Notes: a model not told the origin generated them from the sequence alone. A DNA stretch of 64,000 bases from Agaricus subrufescens (GCA_029945375.1 CM057058.1:2232001-2296000); one strand, 5' to 3'; counted from the stretch's first letter, positions 50,057-63,100 are shown. Numbers and translations: made by a program.

Positions 50057-53000
50057 TTATGAGGAAATGAGATCTTCATCTGGTGGAGCACTGCGCGATC
50101 TTCGACGTGCAGTACCTCGTTTCCACCGGCTCATGAAGGGGGAGGGATGTCCCGTGTCTAGACTCTCGGGGTGCAACCGATCAGAGGACAATGCAGCACT
50201 TTGCGAAACGTTTATGTGAAGAAAGTCCTTCACATTACGAAGGCTAAACCTGGAGCTTTTGCGGCCAAGCGACAGAGGAGAACTGGGCCTGCTATAGGAA
50301 TCACTGCCATCGATAACGGTAGAACTCGATGAACACGGAGTGCTTGATAGACAAGTCGAAGATGCAGAAAAAGGGCGAGTTCTTTCGGTGGAATGAGAGT
50401 CTATAAGGTCAGGCGAGGTCGGAAAATGAAATGCTCTGCCGTGAGGGCGGCTTTCTTCTGCTCGCGACTGAAAAATGACGACGTTGTCATAGGAAGGCGC
50501 CTTACGGCGAGGTATCCTCAGGCTTTCCTGCTTTGAAATCCGGTTCCTGGCCAAACCAGCGACACTGATAGCAGAGTTAGAGCGCGAAAATCCGGACCAT
50601 TCGCGGGACTCCTGCGAAGGTTGTGGAAACAGCTCCTCATCATGTATACTGGCGTACAACCGTGCAGAAAGACAAGCTGGTGAAGCAACATCTTGAAGGC
50701 CATGGTCAACTTGAAGGCGGCCACTAATCATAGAACGATTGATATAAATAGAGTTCGAATCGTAATTCACTGTGGCAAAGATGGACTTGATAGAGGCCGT
50801 AGAAGAGCGCCTATTGGGGAGACGGAAATGGTCCTGTAGAGCAGCGGCATCGACTTTTTTCAGAGTGAGCTTCCTACGACGAGAATCCCCCCTGGCTACT
50901 ATCACTGATGATTCTCCATCCGAACCTCCTGATGCCATCGCTTTAAATTCATCAGTCGCATCGACGGACCGATGCGGGCTCCTGGTGGCACTGTAACTCG
51001 GAAGTGGAGTGTTCACCCATGCGCGCTGCTGTTTGACTGCCTCTCGAACGTTTTGCAACCAGATATCTTTCTCTCTTTGACAAGCAGCCGCTAGCTCAAA
51101 ATGGATGGACTTGGATGTCAGACGGAAGGAACAGGGTAGCATAGCTTTAGAAAATAAGTCAGGTCCAGCAAAATCATGATACATGTTAAGTACAACCAAC
51201 CTTCTTCCCTATCGCCTCCTCTGATCTCGAAGTCTGCTAGCGAAAACCAATGCCGTGGTTCATATTTTTTACCTTTATGGATCTTCGCGAGGATGACATA
51301 TCCACCCGAATACAAGAATACTCCGAGATATTTGGCTGTAAGACTTGAAAAATCTTCTATCGAATTGTAAGGACTGTAGGAAAGGACATCCAAAGATCCA
51401 GCGAGAAGGCAGGGCCCAAGTGACGAAAGAAAGGGTGAAGTCAATGTATGTACGGGTGACTGTTGTGCAGCGACACCTGAAGTAGGGGAAGGAATGGGAG
51501 AGGTTGGTGGTAGGATCAATCGAGAGATTATAAGGGAGGATTTAGCGACCGCCTCTCTTCTATGGTGAGCCTCATCTACAGAGGTGGCAACGCTGCGCAT
51601 GATTTGAATAGCATTTTCGATGGTGAGAACGACGTCGCCCGATCCGATAAGCAACGATTTGGGCTTTAGCTGTTCGAGCAGAAGCGGGTATTTACATATC
51701 CTTTGTACCGGTTTAATCAAGTAATCCACAAAGGCCAGTCGTGATTGGCTCTTGTCAAGTGCACGATATCCTTCCTTTGCCGAGCGAAATGTAGATTTAT
51801 TTCCTGCAGTCGTCAGAGATATTGTGCGGCGCCTTTTCTGCTCGTTCGCCTCGTCCATCAAGTCGAGTTGGTGCGGACTTGAAGGGGAGATAGGACTGCC
51901 GTCCATATTGTGTGACCGAGATATTACGATGGAGCAACGTTGTTCAAACGACTCCCATTCAGAAGTATGTTGTGACATCGCCCTTCTAATCAGGTTTAAA
52001 GCCTCTGGATGGCCGGCACAAAACGCCTGGTAGACATCGAACTTGGATGCCTGTATGCCCAACAATCATAAACGAGTGAGCATATTAACAGAGAAAATCA
52101 TCCAACCTCTGCAATAAACGTCCGTGATACGTTCTTGAGGACATTAATTAGAGTCGAGACGTCATCTGATTCATATTGATGTGGTCCCGTTGTATTTGAA
52201 CAACCGAGAGGGAGTAAAAGTTCTTGTAGTGTCGAGAGAAATTCCTCGTGCACCAGGAGGATATCCTTGATATTACGACTCAGAATGTCTATTTCAGCTT
52301 CGGTAAAGACAGGCTTCGTCAAGGGGGATGGCGCCGACGGGATTATCGAGTCCACCTGAGTGAGAGTCTGACCCGCATACGCATTCACCCATGGTCCAGA
52401 AGTAAATGTAGCCGATGCTCGAGCAAACGCCGACGCTCGCACCTCGAATTTTGATAGATGTTGAATGTATACCTTGTTTCAAAAGATTAGAAATCGGGAT
52501 AGCTGAAGTCAACCTGAACAAGACTTACAGACAACACTCGCAAGTCTTTGACATAGTCTAACTCCGTCGCCAGAAGTTCTCTCAAAGCATGAAGAATCCG
52601 CACCACATCCTTGAGATCCTCTGTTGGAATATCCGTATCGGAAAAATGCGTATCGCTACTATCGGTTGAACCATGGTTCTGTAGTGATGACACGTATTCA
52701 CTACCGGATAAATCGCTGGAGGGATCGGATGATGATTTGGGGCGTTGTCCAGCACGTAGACAGCTCGATTCTCCTGATGGACGAGATATATCAAAGTTCA
52801 GCGCAGGATTTGAAGTGGTTCGAAGACAAAGGGAAATGGCAGGAGATGAGAGGCAGCGTTTCAGGCCACATTGTGGGTGAGTGGGTTCAGCACGTGGTGG
52901 CACGATGGAAGGGAATGACGCAGACGTCAAAACAGGAGTGAATCCAGTCTGTGAATCGCGGCTGGGATGCTTATTTACTGGTTTATGCGGCGGCGTAGGG

Positions 53001-53413
53001 GGTGTGGAAATCCAAATTGGCGTTGAAAGTAACATTTGCAGTGACATGTTCGAGCCAGGCGGGACTGTGTCACTGTCTTCGTTTACTGCGTGAACAGGTA
53101 TTGAGCGATCACCTTGGCTGGATGTGATATCAACAAATGGCTGAGATAATTCGGTCGACGTAGGGAGTGTGCTGCATATAGGCGATGCAGGAATCGTTGG
53201 GAGGAGAGGAGAAAGTTTCGTTGAAGATATGGTACTGTCAAAGCGGGCTGGATGTGAGCCATTGCCGGGGGAGGCTGGAGCTGACCGGGCCAGTAGAGGT
53301 AGTGATGACGGCTTGAAAGGCCTGTGTTGGCTGACATTTATGCGCTCCGTGAACAAAGAAGGAGGAGCCTTTGTCGGAACAGAGAAGTAGGGTGGTGGGG
53401 GCAGAACCTCCAT
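50057..53413 (-). CDS. Dbl-family Rho guanine nucleotide exchange factor (RhoGEF 2)
   Basis: The first ~300 residues are Pro/Ser-rich and disordered (MEVLPPPPYFSVPTKAPPSL). The DH domain has CR1 ALRELLATELDYVKDLRVLS, then FTEAEIDILSRNIKDILLVH-EEFL, ASKFDVYQAFCAGHPEALNL, WESFEQRC and CR3 RLAFVDYLIKPVQRICKYPL-LLEQL. DEAHHRREAVAKSSLIISRL ends the DH domain. The PH domain is KYLGVFLYSGGYVILAKIHK, WFSLADFEI, then SFRLTSKSIHFELAAACQRE-KDIWLQNVREAV. A disordered Ser/Arg-rich tail follows, ending RRRSRSAPPDEDLISS. The role is activation of a Rho-family GTPase; the GTPase is unknown. The DH sequence differs greatly from that of the convergent neighbour, so the pair does not look like a recent tandem duplication. 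Confidence 0.87.
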
Positions 53414-54568
53414 GGTCGGATGGCAAAAAAAATCGGCTTCCTGGAGCTGGGTGAGGACTGAGATAGTAGGAAAAGAAGAAATGCGTATCGAACCAGGCGC
53501 GATCGAAATCCTGTCAGAATTTGTTTCTGACTCTACTGACCGCGTAGGGAGGAAGAGGGGAGGGCGGGAAGAAGAGTAGGGGGCAAGCAGGGAGGTAGTA
53601 GGATGTTAAAGTATGCCGAGTACACGTTCGATGATGATCCATGTCTCTCGGGTTTAACGCAATTTGGAACATGATCGGCTTCCCCGCCCTCGTGCGTAGG
53701 GAGGACAGCCCGTAAGACCATATACCGGTTTAGCGATCCAGTTTCCCAGAAGCGAAGCGATTTACAACGCCTTCAGCGGTGCGATTGACAGCTGACCCTG
53801 AAGCCCGAAGCGTATAGTGCCTCCAACTACAACGTCATGTGAAGAGACCGGCCGAGGGCGGCTTGAAGTAACACTGCGATTCAAAGAGGCCCAGTGTTGT
53901 CGTCGCAATCTGCAGTTAGTCGACGAGGAAGTCAACTGGTATGGCTCAAGGGCCGCTGTTCCGAGCCAGTTTACCCGATGAAGCTGTCATCCCTTCAGGT
54001 TCTCCGCCCCGCGCGGACTCTACATTCAGTCCTTATTATATCTTTATAATCTCGGACAGTAGAATGGGTCTAAGGAGGCAGGCAACCGGCTACCGTTTCC
54101 CAGACGGTTGTTTCATTGGTGGATCGAAACAGTACCTCGGGTATTTTCACACTGTCATACACATCGGCCAACATTCACTCGAAATGGGTAGAAAAAAAAG
54201 CCAAATATTCAAAGTATGATTCTTTGACCACTGAAATGAATCACATCCATGATCGGTACTCCACGAGGCTAATAGGCAATCATTCAAGCTCTTGAATCCC
54301 CTGGAGGTGGAAGTTGAATATCATCCATTGAAACCCCAGCTCCTCAATTCTATATGATAATCGAGTGAAAACATGGCTTTATTGTGTTCCTGCTCCTTGT
54401 ATGGAATTCTGTAATCAGCGGTTTGTCTTAAGTCTGGTTTTGTAGATTTCAAGACCAACGTGGATTCTGTAATAGGCAATGTACGTAATTTGACATTGAC
54501 TCGGGTGCACTGAAATCAGCAAAGATATAGCCCAGACTATGTCCAGACTACATCGAGCCCTCATCAGT
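53414..54568. other. 1.15-kb region upstream of RhoGEF 2
   Basis: This is the longest non-coding stretch of the window. It contains short open frames (longest 92 codons, 53941-54219, +) without recognisable similarity. It probably carries the RhoGEF 2 promoter and the 3' UTR of the Grr1-like gene. I looked for tRNA A/B boxes and inverted repeats and saw none convincing. Confidence 0.4.
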
Positions 54569-56069
54569 CTATTCTTCTGTGAACGGTTTGTTCTGAGCCT
54601 CCGCATGATACCGGCGCTTGTCAAGGAACCTCCTCAGTAGAAGAATATTTTCCCCGTTGAAAACCCGGTGTGCGGATTGTTGTCCCGGCCCAAGGTCCTG
54701 TTCAACTAGATTAGAACATGACGCACGGTGACAGGTAAAGGTCGTTGAAGGACACACATTTGGTGGTAGATCAGAGAAACGCTGCATGTATTTACTTTTC
54801 ATTGAAGGCACCCCTGTAAGTGTCAGGTAGTGTAGTTTCTCTAGCTTCTTCAACAGTTCGTGGATTGCTTCCAGTGAAAAGTGTTCACAATAAGATAGAT
54901 GCAATCTTTCTATTGACACGGCCTGTTCCGCTAAGGCAAAAATTGCCATGTCTGTCAATTTTTGCACCCGCACCAAGCTTAATCTTCGCAAGCTACGAAG
55001 TCCCGCGAGCTCAAAGACGGACATATCTGTCAAATTCCGGCAGACTTCACCGGTGCATTAACCTATCTGTTTTCATCCCGGGACTGACGGAAGAAAGGTT
55101 AAGGGCTCACAAGCGACATCGATGCATCTTAGGTTCGTGCAAGCCCTTGCTAATTTTATAAGTCCCTGGTCGGTGATATTGGACACGTGGGCGAGAATGA
55201 GGATATCCAAGTGATTTTGAAGTCCAGCTATGCTCTCGAGTGCTCGATCAGTGAGGTGGGAGCAAGCAGTCAAGATGAGGCTTTGTATGCGAGGAGCGTG
55301 AAGCACTACCCCATCAATGGCTTCATCAGTAATGTTACAAGCAGTTAAATCGAGGACACGGAGGTTCTCTGCCTTATGTTGTAGAATTAGTGGTGGCAGA
55401 ACCTCTAGCCATGTATTTGGCCTGTGCGGTAAAGGTTTTTCATCTTCCGACAGGGAAGTTACTGATACATTGTCAGGAATGGCAGAAGGAAAGGCCTTGT
55501 CGGTGAGTAACGGGCAATTTGGTATCCGTAAGGTGCGTATTCTCCTGTCTCGGGTCAGCAGCAAGAACTGTCAGCACGAAGAACTCCTACCTCGAAAATG
55601 ACCAGATATCCCGGAGAGCGAGTGGTGTCAACGAGGGTAAATCACCTAGTTCCAATTCAACCAGGTATGGACATGTTTTTGCGATCGCAGATATGGATGA
55701 GTCTGTAAGTTCGACAGCTCCATTTAGTCGTACTGATCGCAATGGCAGAGATTTGAGCTCCAACAATGCCATATCAGTAATGTGAGAGCAACCAGAGAAG
55801 TTAAGTTCTTGCAGATTAGCTGCATTTTTTGCCAATGCGACCACTGTTCTGTCGGTAATGGTTGTGGCGCCTGAGAGGACGACAGTTTCAATATGTGGAC
55901 AAGCTTCAAGAGCCTGAGCGAGCTTCTCGTCGGATATGTTCCCAGATTGAGCGCTTTGCAGGATGAGATGCCGTACGCGCCTGTACTCGTCTGGGTCCGG
56001 GATTCTATCCAGAACCTTGATCATGTCTTCTTGGAAGGAGGCTCGTTCGCCTTCATGTTCATCGTACAT
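54569..56069 (-). CDS. Grr1-like leucine-rich-repeat protein (N-terminus unresolved)
   Basis: Repeated Amn1/Grr1-type LRRs are clear: CPHIETVVLSGATTITDRTV-VALAK, LQELNFSGCSHITDMALLEL, CPYLVELELGDLPSLTPLAL-RDIW, IRTLRIPNCPLLTDKAF, LRVLDLTACNITDEAIDGVV, IQSLILTACSHLTDRALESI, LILAHVSNITDQGLIKLARA-C, CRNLTDMSVFELAGLRSLRR and LSYCEHFSLEAIHELLKKL. The C-terminus (SAHRVFNGENILLLRRFLDK) matches the Grr1/GrrA end. Grr1 is the F-box receptor of an SCF ubiquitin ligase that controls nutrient response and G1 cyclins. The expected F-box should precede DMIKVLDRIPDPDEY, but I cannot find a convincing one in 56070-56660. Either the 5' exons are too diverged or too short for me to assemble, or this is an F-box-less copy. 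Introns are short; one joins DVAF to CRNLTD. Confidence 0.75.
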
Positions 56070-56661
56070 CTTTTAATGCATATATCTGAGCACGGTAAAG
56101 GTCTACATTGAGACAATTGGACCGTTACCGTTCAGAACAATACGGCGCAGTCAGCGGAACGGAATGGAAGAAGCCGTTAAGGCGGTTCGGGGGCAATATG
56201 GAATTTAAGTTCATTTCTGCATCAAAAATAGCTGCCTCAGGCCACGCGATCTCCCACAATGCCTTCCTCAGCATCCTCCACAACAGACTCAAGCCACACG
56301 GCCCGCCCGACATACAGAGGACTTCAGTCGGCCAACTCAAATTCTTCGAGTGGCATACCAGTAACACCAGCTGTTTTGCGGTCTATATTTGCCTCTTCAA
56401 GGACACCTCACGAGGAGAGATCAATATCTCGTATCGCTTTTTTTCGGTGATGTCTAGTAACGACTAACACGCGAACTCGACTGACTTTACAACAGCTTCA
56501 CAGGCTTTTTGTTGAGCTGTCTCGCCATAAGTCTGGCTGCAGCGCGGGGGAGAGGAATCAAGAGTAGTGCTGCGTTACTAGGTGTTGTCTAGCTACCATG
56601 AAACACATACAAGACATCAATACTTTACTCAAAGACTGAAAAAGTGTCACGAATATGAAGA

Positions 56662-59600
56662 TTATAAAATGTCAACAACTCCGCGAGTCGGGGAGATGAT
56701 GGCGGCAACTTTGCTCGAAAAATCAAATACGCTGCCAGCTTCATATGCCACTAAGTCCGTTGAGTCGTCATCTATACCTCTCACTCCGAGCAGTTTCTCT
56801 AGATCCGTAGTTACCAGTGCATAAGCTTGCCTTTCGCTGATCCGTCCGTTGGATTCTAATGCGGCCTGAGACACTTATCATGAGTATGTGGACTTATGCG
56901 ATTCTTCTCCACTCACCCATTGTAGATCGAACTTCGTGTTTCTCGCCTCCCATGCATCCTTTATTCCTATGCCTACAATGACACCATTATCAAGTAATTT
57001 GACTAATGCGGTGTCATTCGTGAGCGGAGGGCCCGGCAAACTGAGTTCAACTGTCAGGAGCTGGAACGCGGAGGAATCCTAATAAATACTAACATTCGTC
57101 GCTGATCCCAGACAGTTGGAAATGGTCTGATGGGACGCAGTATAACACCTACTCCAGCGGCACCTGCGCTTGGTCATTGGGAAGGTGCCTCTAGTTCTGC
57201 TTGCTGACACTCACTAATATCCGTTGCTAAAAAGTGTGCCTCAGTAGCTCCGCTAAACACCATCCTCATCATTGATCCGATCTTATATTCGACTTCCGCC
57301 TTCAAAATCAAGAGAGACGTCATAATGTCTGCACTATGGACGTCGATGACCAGAGGAATGACTCCCTATACGAATGCATGAGTTATGACCCCGACTTCTG
57401 GCCTTCTTGATCATGCTTACCTCTGCGGCCTTCTTGAACCAGGAACCGGTTACTTTGTCGTGTGATTCCCAACCATAGAGTAGTCTGCGTAGGGTCGCGA
57501 TTTGACTGCTGACACTTGGACGCTTCGTCGAAAATATCGGGTTCGACCTGCCCATGATGACATGGAGTGCCGTCTCGCTCTGTATGATTGCCCCTCTTTC
57601 CATAGCGTGCGATGCACCGGTACGGAAGGTTGCAGACACACCCGCAATCATGTTATCGTTGTGTACACCGAAAACGAGAGGTCTAGCTAACAACGACGTG
57701 GCCAAAGTGACTCCCGAACGATATGCGCTTCTAGACAGCGGTCAAAACAAACACACTAGGGAGGCATGGCGACATACAATGCATTTCTGGTTCCGAACAT
57801 CAGAGCGTCGATAGTCCTCTCAATCGCGCCAACATCATTCACAATAGCAGGGACGTCTTTTAGCATTGCGTCATATTGTTCACCGTTCCCTGTCGACATT
57901 TCCGATGTGATTTCCTCCGTTCCGAGTAATGAACCGAAGGTCATCATTCCAGGGGACATCGAACCCCCTTTCAAATCCACCCACGTTGTCACATCTGTGG
58001 TCAAACAAGACTGACCGAGGCAGGCGATCTTCCCGTTTCTTACGACGACATTGACACCGTCGCCGGCATCTTCTAAAACGTCAGCAATTTCACCATCTTC
58101 CCCTCGCCTCCAGAGCTTCTTCACGTTCTTGAATAGAACGTCGCCCGACCTTTCTGATCCTTGTAAAGGTGGTAATCCATCCCAACGGACTGTCTTCCTC
58201 GTTTCATCCTCCCAATTCGGAGTACGAGGCGCTTTTCTCCATTCTTCACCTTCCTTTCCCTTGCCTACTTCTACATGGCCACCCTGATCCTCGGGAATAG
58301 GAATTTGCTGTAGGCCATCAATCCAGACCTTTTTTGGAGTTGCTCCCAACTGCAGTGGGTGAGAATCCCACAGAACAACGTCTGCATCAGTTCCCTTTTC
58401 CAGAATACCGATACGATGTCCTAGACCCGCTGCAATTGCTGGAGTTGACGTCACTGAAGCAAGTGCGAGATGTTCCGGAAGGCCAAAGTAATGAGCCTGT
58501 TGGGCTTCGTGGAGAAGATACCTTGTATTGATGGTTGGATGGTCTGTCTGTGGAGATTTCTCAGAGACTGGTTCTCGGATGTTAAAATGTCGAATATGGT
58601 ACCTCCATCACCACAGGGATCTTGTGGTCTGCTAGAACTCTACTTGCAAACTCAGACCCCCGGTACGATTCGCGTTTGTACCGGTGGTTCGTTGCGAAAA
58701 TACCTATCGATGGTGTTCCTCCGTACCTATACGATAAATATTCTTGGGCAAGGAGCAGGTAGCACGAAAATATGGGTACCTACGATCGTTTCAAGACTTC
58801 GGGGACAAGGTACGCTTCGGAGGCATGATGGAAAGACGCAATCGGGAATTTGAATTCGTTGGTGAGCTATCGTAAATGCAATCCCAATTATCAGGCCATT
58901 CTCAGTAATGCCGACAAAAACTTACTCTGACAATGGCGTCCAAGTCGACAGCTTCATAGCAGTAACTGGAAACCTGTCCATGATTTATTTTTCTTCCTTG
59001 AACGCAAACCTGCGATATATCATACCTTGACTCTGCCTCTTAAAACATCAACCAGCATCTCCCACTGTAGACTCTCTGGGTAGGGATCCCGGAGTTCGCG
59101 CCATAATCCTGCCTCGGCCTTCAAGCAATAGTCGTCTTGCATAGACTTGGCCTTTCGCGCCTGCTCGTATGCAGCTCGCAACGCCCATACGTTATCCATC
59201 CTATTTCCGTACGCCCTTAGATTCTCGCCACAAGCCTGCCTTTAACGGTATATGGTGAGTAGGCCTCGTAACTAGAATGTTCTATTAATATGCTTACTTC
59301 ATATGTCTCCATCTTGGATTTTGTGGGTTCGGTTCTGTGCCGTTCAAGCCGTACGGTGGTTCGACAACCATAGAAGATGCCGAACGATCTGCTGTTTTGC
59401 GAACTTTCACCATAAATGCCTGCCCTCCTATAAGGCAGCCCTGATATGATATCTTGCCCAACATATACTAGAAGAGTGTCTACTGACCTATCGGATTCAT
59501 GCTCCCAGGCACAATCTGCGCCGATGTTACACCACCAGCAACCGCCAATGTAAGCGCATCATCATGGGTGTTCAAAGCATCGATACTCCTTAACCAAGGC

Positions 59601-60254
59601 AAAATAGGTCCGTTCTTTGAGTTGACATCGTTTGAACCACTCATTATCGGTGCACTTAGCACGCCCAGGTGTGAATGCAAGTCAACTGTGAATCGAATGA
59701 CGTGCCATTAGATGCCAAAAAGCCTATTATCTTAAAGGGTACGGCCACGCACCGAGTCCAGGCGTGATCCAAGCACCATGAGCTTCCAAAATTGTCAAGT
59801 TTTCAGCCTCATCAATGACCCTTGCAGGTATCCACCCGACACCTTTAACAACACCTCTGTCGAGTAAAATATCTCCCCGAATGATCTCCTTCCCATTATC
59901 TTTACCCGTGAAGATAGTCGCATCCCGAATAAGTGTCGCATTATGCCCATACTCGTATCTTTCTGAAGATTTCCTGTCGTGAAAACTTTGAGGAACGATA
60001 GGTATAGACTTCAACCCAGCGCAGCGATCCAAAATCTCTTGTGCATTTGGAGGAAAGTCCAGCCGACCGGGTCCCTCGTCATGGGTAAAGAGGCGAATCA
60101 AGGAGCCAGAAGAACCGGCTTGAAATGATGTTATAAGAAAAGTCAGTGTTGCAAAACCAGCAACCAAAATAGCAAGCGTAGCCATATTCAAGGGATTTCG
60201 AGCAGGCCACTTCGGCTGAGGCGCTCGAATAGGAGGCGGGGCCTTCGTAGACAT
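56662..60254 (-). CDS. Membrane-anchored metal-dependent amidohydrolase
   Basis: The start is MSTKAPPPIRAPQPKWPARN, followed by one hydrophobic segment (LNMATLAILVAGFATLTFLI) that should act as a signal anchor. The amidohydrolase fold begins NATLIRDATIFTGKD and DILLDRGVVKGVGWIP. The metal-binding HxH is in VDLHSHLGV. GGVTSAQIVPGSMNPIG follows, then the HH pair in ASFHHASEAYLVPEVLK, and a TDHPTINTRYL motif holding the likely catalytic Asp, assembled over an intron. The composite-domain end of the first unit is GILEKGTDADVVLWDSHPLQ. A further region follows, with FGVHNDNMIAGVSATF, LATDISE-like sequence and a C-terminus ending AAIISPTRGVVDIL. The length (about 950 residues) and N-terminal anchor fit a fungal extracellular or endomembrane family often annotated as carbohydrate esterase 9-like or imidazolonepropionase-like. 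The substrate is unknown. Many short introns. Confidence 0.75.
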
Positions 60255-60758
60255 GGTCGTTCAAGTATGGGCACGCAAGAAGCAGCCTCAATAATAAAGT
60301 AGCTTAAATGCAACATGCTTCAGGTGTCCCGTTTGTGCATGTCCGTACTATTGATTCATTAGGGACCAATCACGTGTAGGAAGGGTCGCTCGGACGACAA
60401 GAACCCAGAAACAACAGTTGAAAAGTTGAACAGTGTATAGAATCCGATAAAATAGGCAATTTCCATCTTAACCCGCCTATCGTAGTGTTGATCAGTACCC
60501 TTACAAATGCTCAGCACAAACTTTGGGTAAACGTGCGGCCTTCGGCCCTGGACGCTCGAAATTTGACGATAAACAGCACGTTGCTTAATTTAAGATCGAA
60601 GGATTTAGAGCATCAAAGTCAGCGGCTTCTGGAACGAGGTGGATATTTCATGCGTGGCACAAGAGGGCTGATGGGACACTGGAAATGCGATTGTGAGGTA
60701 TATAATTCATGATAGTCAGGAGCAGGACAGTATACGTGAGTAGCATTCTAGCATTGCT
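60255..60758. other. Promoter region of the amidohydrolase gene
   Basis: 504 bp between the amidohydrolase start and the stop of the Reb1-like gene on the same strand. It contains the CCAAT/E-box composite at 60366-60376. Remaining open frames (for example 60485-60712, +) are short and unremarkable. Confidence 0.45.
60366..60376. promoter_or_regulatory. CCAAT/CACGTG composite site
   Basis: CCAATCACGTG joins a CCAAT box (60366-60370) directly to an E-box (60371-60376), 112-122 bp upstream of the amidohydrolase ATG. CCAAT is the site of the HAP/CBC complex; in fungi a neighbouring bHLH or bZIP site often makes a joint element. Function here is inferred. Confidence 0.35.
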
Positions 60759-63002
60759 TCATTCGCCGTCGGAGATCGAGGCAGAGTCAACGACAGTTGC
60801 CTGACTTGTCCGAGATGCGTCGATACCAACAACATTCTCCGACCCCGCCCTCGTGATATCCGTACCATTTACATCAGCATCCGGTATGGCTGCAGCACTC
60901 ATCACCTTGCGTTCTTTGCGTTTTCTCACAGTCTGAGCGGGTGGAGGAGGGAAATGTGCTTTCTTGACTCTGAGGATGTCCATAATCTCTGCGACACGCT
61001 AAGTATATAGACAGTTGGATGAAAGCATTAACCATACCCGCATGGGACATGTTCTGGTAGCCTTTGATACCACGTTTCAGAGTGAGCCACCGCCGTTGAA
61101 GAGTGTGTGCACTCCAGAGATTCCAGTCTGGGTCGGAGAGTGTTTTCCAATCTATTTCGGTGTCATCGCGGACGCCCAAAGAGTCAATCCTGTGAGGAAA
61201 TACATTATTGACCTAATAGCAATGGTCGGCCTCTTATCACACACTTGTGTACGAGGATAAAACCATCTTGTTGGTTCCAACGTGGCTTCTGGCCCTCGTT
61301 CTTGATTGTCTTGCTCAGTGCATCGGTCCTACGACAAACATGAGTTGTGGACACCCAAGAGGGTGTAGCTCGAACAGACCATTTAATGCGACACTGTTGG
61401 CGACCTCTCTTGCGTCCCATGAGGCGGCTGACTTCACCCCAAAAAACATCATTGTCAATATCCTTCCCCTGCTTGATCGTCATATCAGTGACAATTTTTG
61501 TCAACTGGTCTTCTTCCTCCTTCGTCCAAGGCCCTGACAATTAATCAGTCGACGCCGTGGAGTGTCATTTGCGTAGAAGCTCACCAGTGACACGGAGTTC
61601 ACGGTTTGCGATGTGATTCCGATACCTATCTCGACAATCGGAAGACATCCTGCCAACTTGATCGCTAACCTTTTCCCATTGCTGACCAATGTTTGCTACG
61701 GCCCTTGAGATAAGGTGAATTGAAGATCAAGTATGCGGACTGAAGAGCCACCCACTGCTTAAGTCGGGCATCTTCCTCTTCTGACCATTTACCTTGCTGT
61801 TTGAGGGGATGGTAGGTTCTACGGACGTGATGGTAAACAGCGACGATCGGACGTAATGGTATAGCCGAAGCTGGAAACAGATGAGTGAAATGGGATTCAA
61901 AGCTAGTATACACATACTGATGCTCTGCCAAAACGGTAGCGACTTGTCTTTGCTTTCTGATTTACCAGGGAAAATGAGGTCTTGTATTTCCTGATCTGAT
62001 GCCTTTTTTTCCTGATATACAAGGTTAAGAAAGGTCAAACTGGGGACGCGAACTCACAATTTTGTAATTTTCGATCGCATCGTTCAGACATCGTACTTCT
62101 ATGGCAGAAAACTTCCCCTTCTTATAAATGAGACCTAGGTGTTAAAAGGTCATACAAGATGGTCGAAATAGTGGCTTTACAGAGCAACCTTCGTTTTGTG
62201 CAAGTTCAGCCAGCTTGGCCGCATTTAACCACCTTGTGCATAATAATTCCGCGTGTTCTGGATTGACGTACTGTTCCTGGACTACTGGAGCCGTGTTACT
62301 GAAGCCAACGTGAGAATGTTTTTGCGAAGGGATTGGTGGGGGATTCGAATGGGATGAGAACCCGTTCATGGACGGTTGTTGCGAAGTCGCGTTCACGGGG
62401 TAGAGAGTAGGTTCCGGTAAAGACGGTATGTTGGCGGCGGCGGCAGCATCCCCCAGAGCCTTTAGGACGTCCGCGATTTTCGAAATATCTAGTTCTTGTA
62501 GCGTGCGTAATACATCTTCGTTGGAACCAAAAGGTATATCCGATAAGGGAATGCCCAAGTTGAGGAAGGATGAAGGATCTGGGGGATTGGGGGTGAGGGA
62601 GTACGAAGGCGGAATGGCCATGAGTTGGGTCTGTTCAACTTGGGGCGGCGATAAGGGATATTGTGGCTCAGGTGGGCTAGGATTTATCATATCTGGGGAA
62701 GCAGCGGCCGCAGCCATGATGGCCGACAGTAGGGCGGCAGCAGATGCCTGGGCGTTGGCATCCAGATCATCTGACGGCACTGGCGAGTCGGGGGGAGGGG
62801 CGGGTTCCTGGACAATTTCCTTGGCCTTGCCTTTGTCCTTTTTCCTCTTCTTTCGGTCTATGGAAGACTCGAGGGAGTGCTTTTTCTTTTTCTGCCTGGG
62901 AACAGCGGGATCTGGAGCAGAGTCATCGCGGGAACGTTTTGGCCTCTTGTGGAGCGGCGGAGGGGGCTCGGGGGACGAAGGGGACAGGTGGGCAGAATTC
63001 AT
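60759..63002 (-). CDS. Reb1/TTF1-like Myb (SANT) DNA-binding protein
   Basis: The N-terminus is basic, Pro/Ser-rich and disordered, with Lys clusters (RQKKKKHS, DRKKRKKDKGKAK) that look like nuclear signals. The Myb array includes GKWSEEEDARLKQ, then AVANIGQQWEKVSDQVGRMS-SDCRDRYRNHI, PWTKEEEDQLTKIV, VFWGEVSRLMGRKRGRQQCR-IKW and TDALSKTIKNEGQKPRWNQQ. A final WKTLSDPDWNLWSAHTLQRR-W motif is followed by MDILRVKKAHFPPPPAQTVR. This order and the GRxxxxCRDRYRN / RQQCRIKW signatures match the Reb1/Nsi1/TTF1 group. Those proteins bind rDNA terminators to stop Pol I and also act as general regulatory factors at Pol II promoters. Several introns split the Myb repeats, so single repeats are not contiguous in the genome. 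The start is at 63002; the DNA target is not known. Confidence 0.8.
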
Positions 63003-63100
63003 TTAGGGTCGGCTCTCAGGTTTTGGGCTGGTCGCTTGCAGAGACCAAACCGTCAGCACATGGCTGTCACACCGTGGGCGGTCACACGTCACGCATCAGA

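Noticed and set aside
53941..54219. 92-codon + strand frame in the 1.15-kb gap
   Set aside because: Length is within chance expectation, with no domain and atypical composition.
56108..56467. 119-codon and 63-codon + strand frames beside the Grr1-like gene
   Set aside because: They could be a small gene, but there is no recognisable similarity and no supporting splice or promoter signal. The space is needed for the 5' end of the Grr1-like gene.
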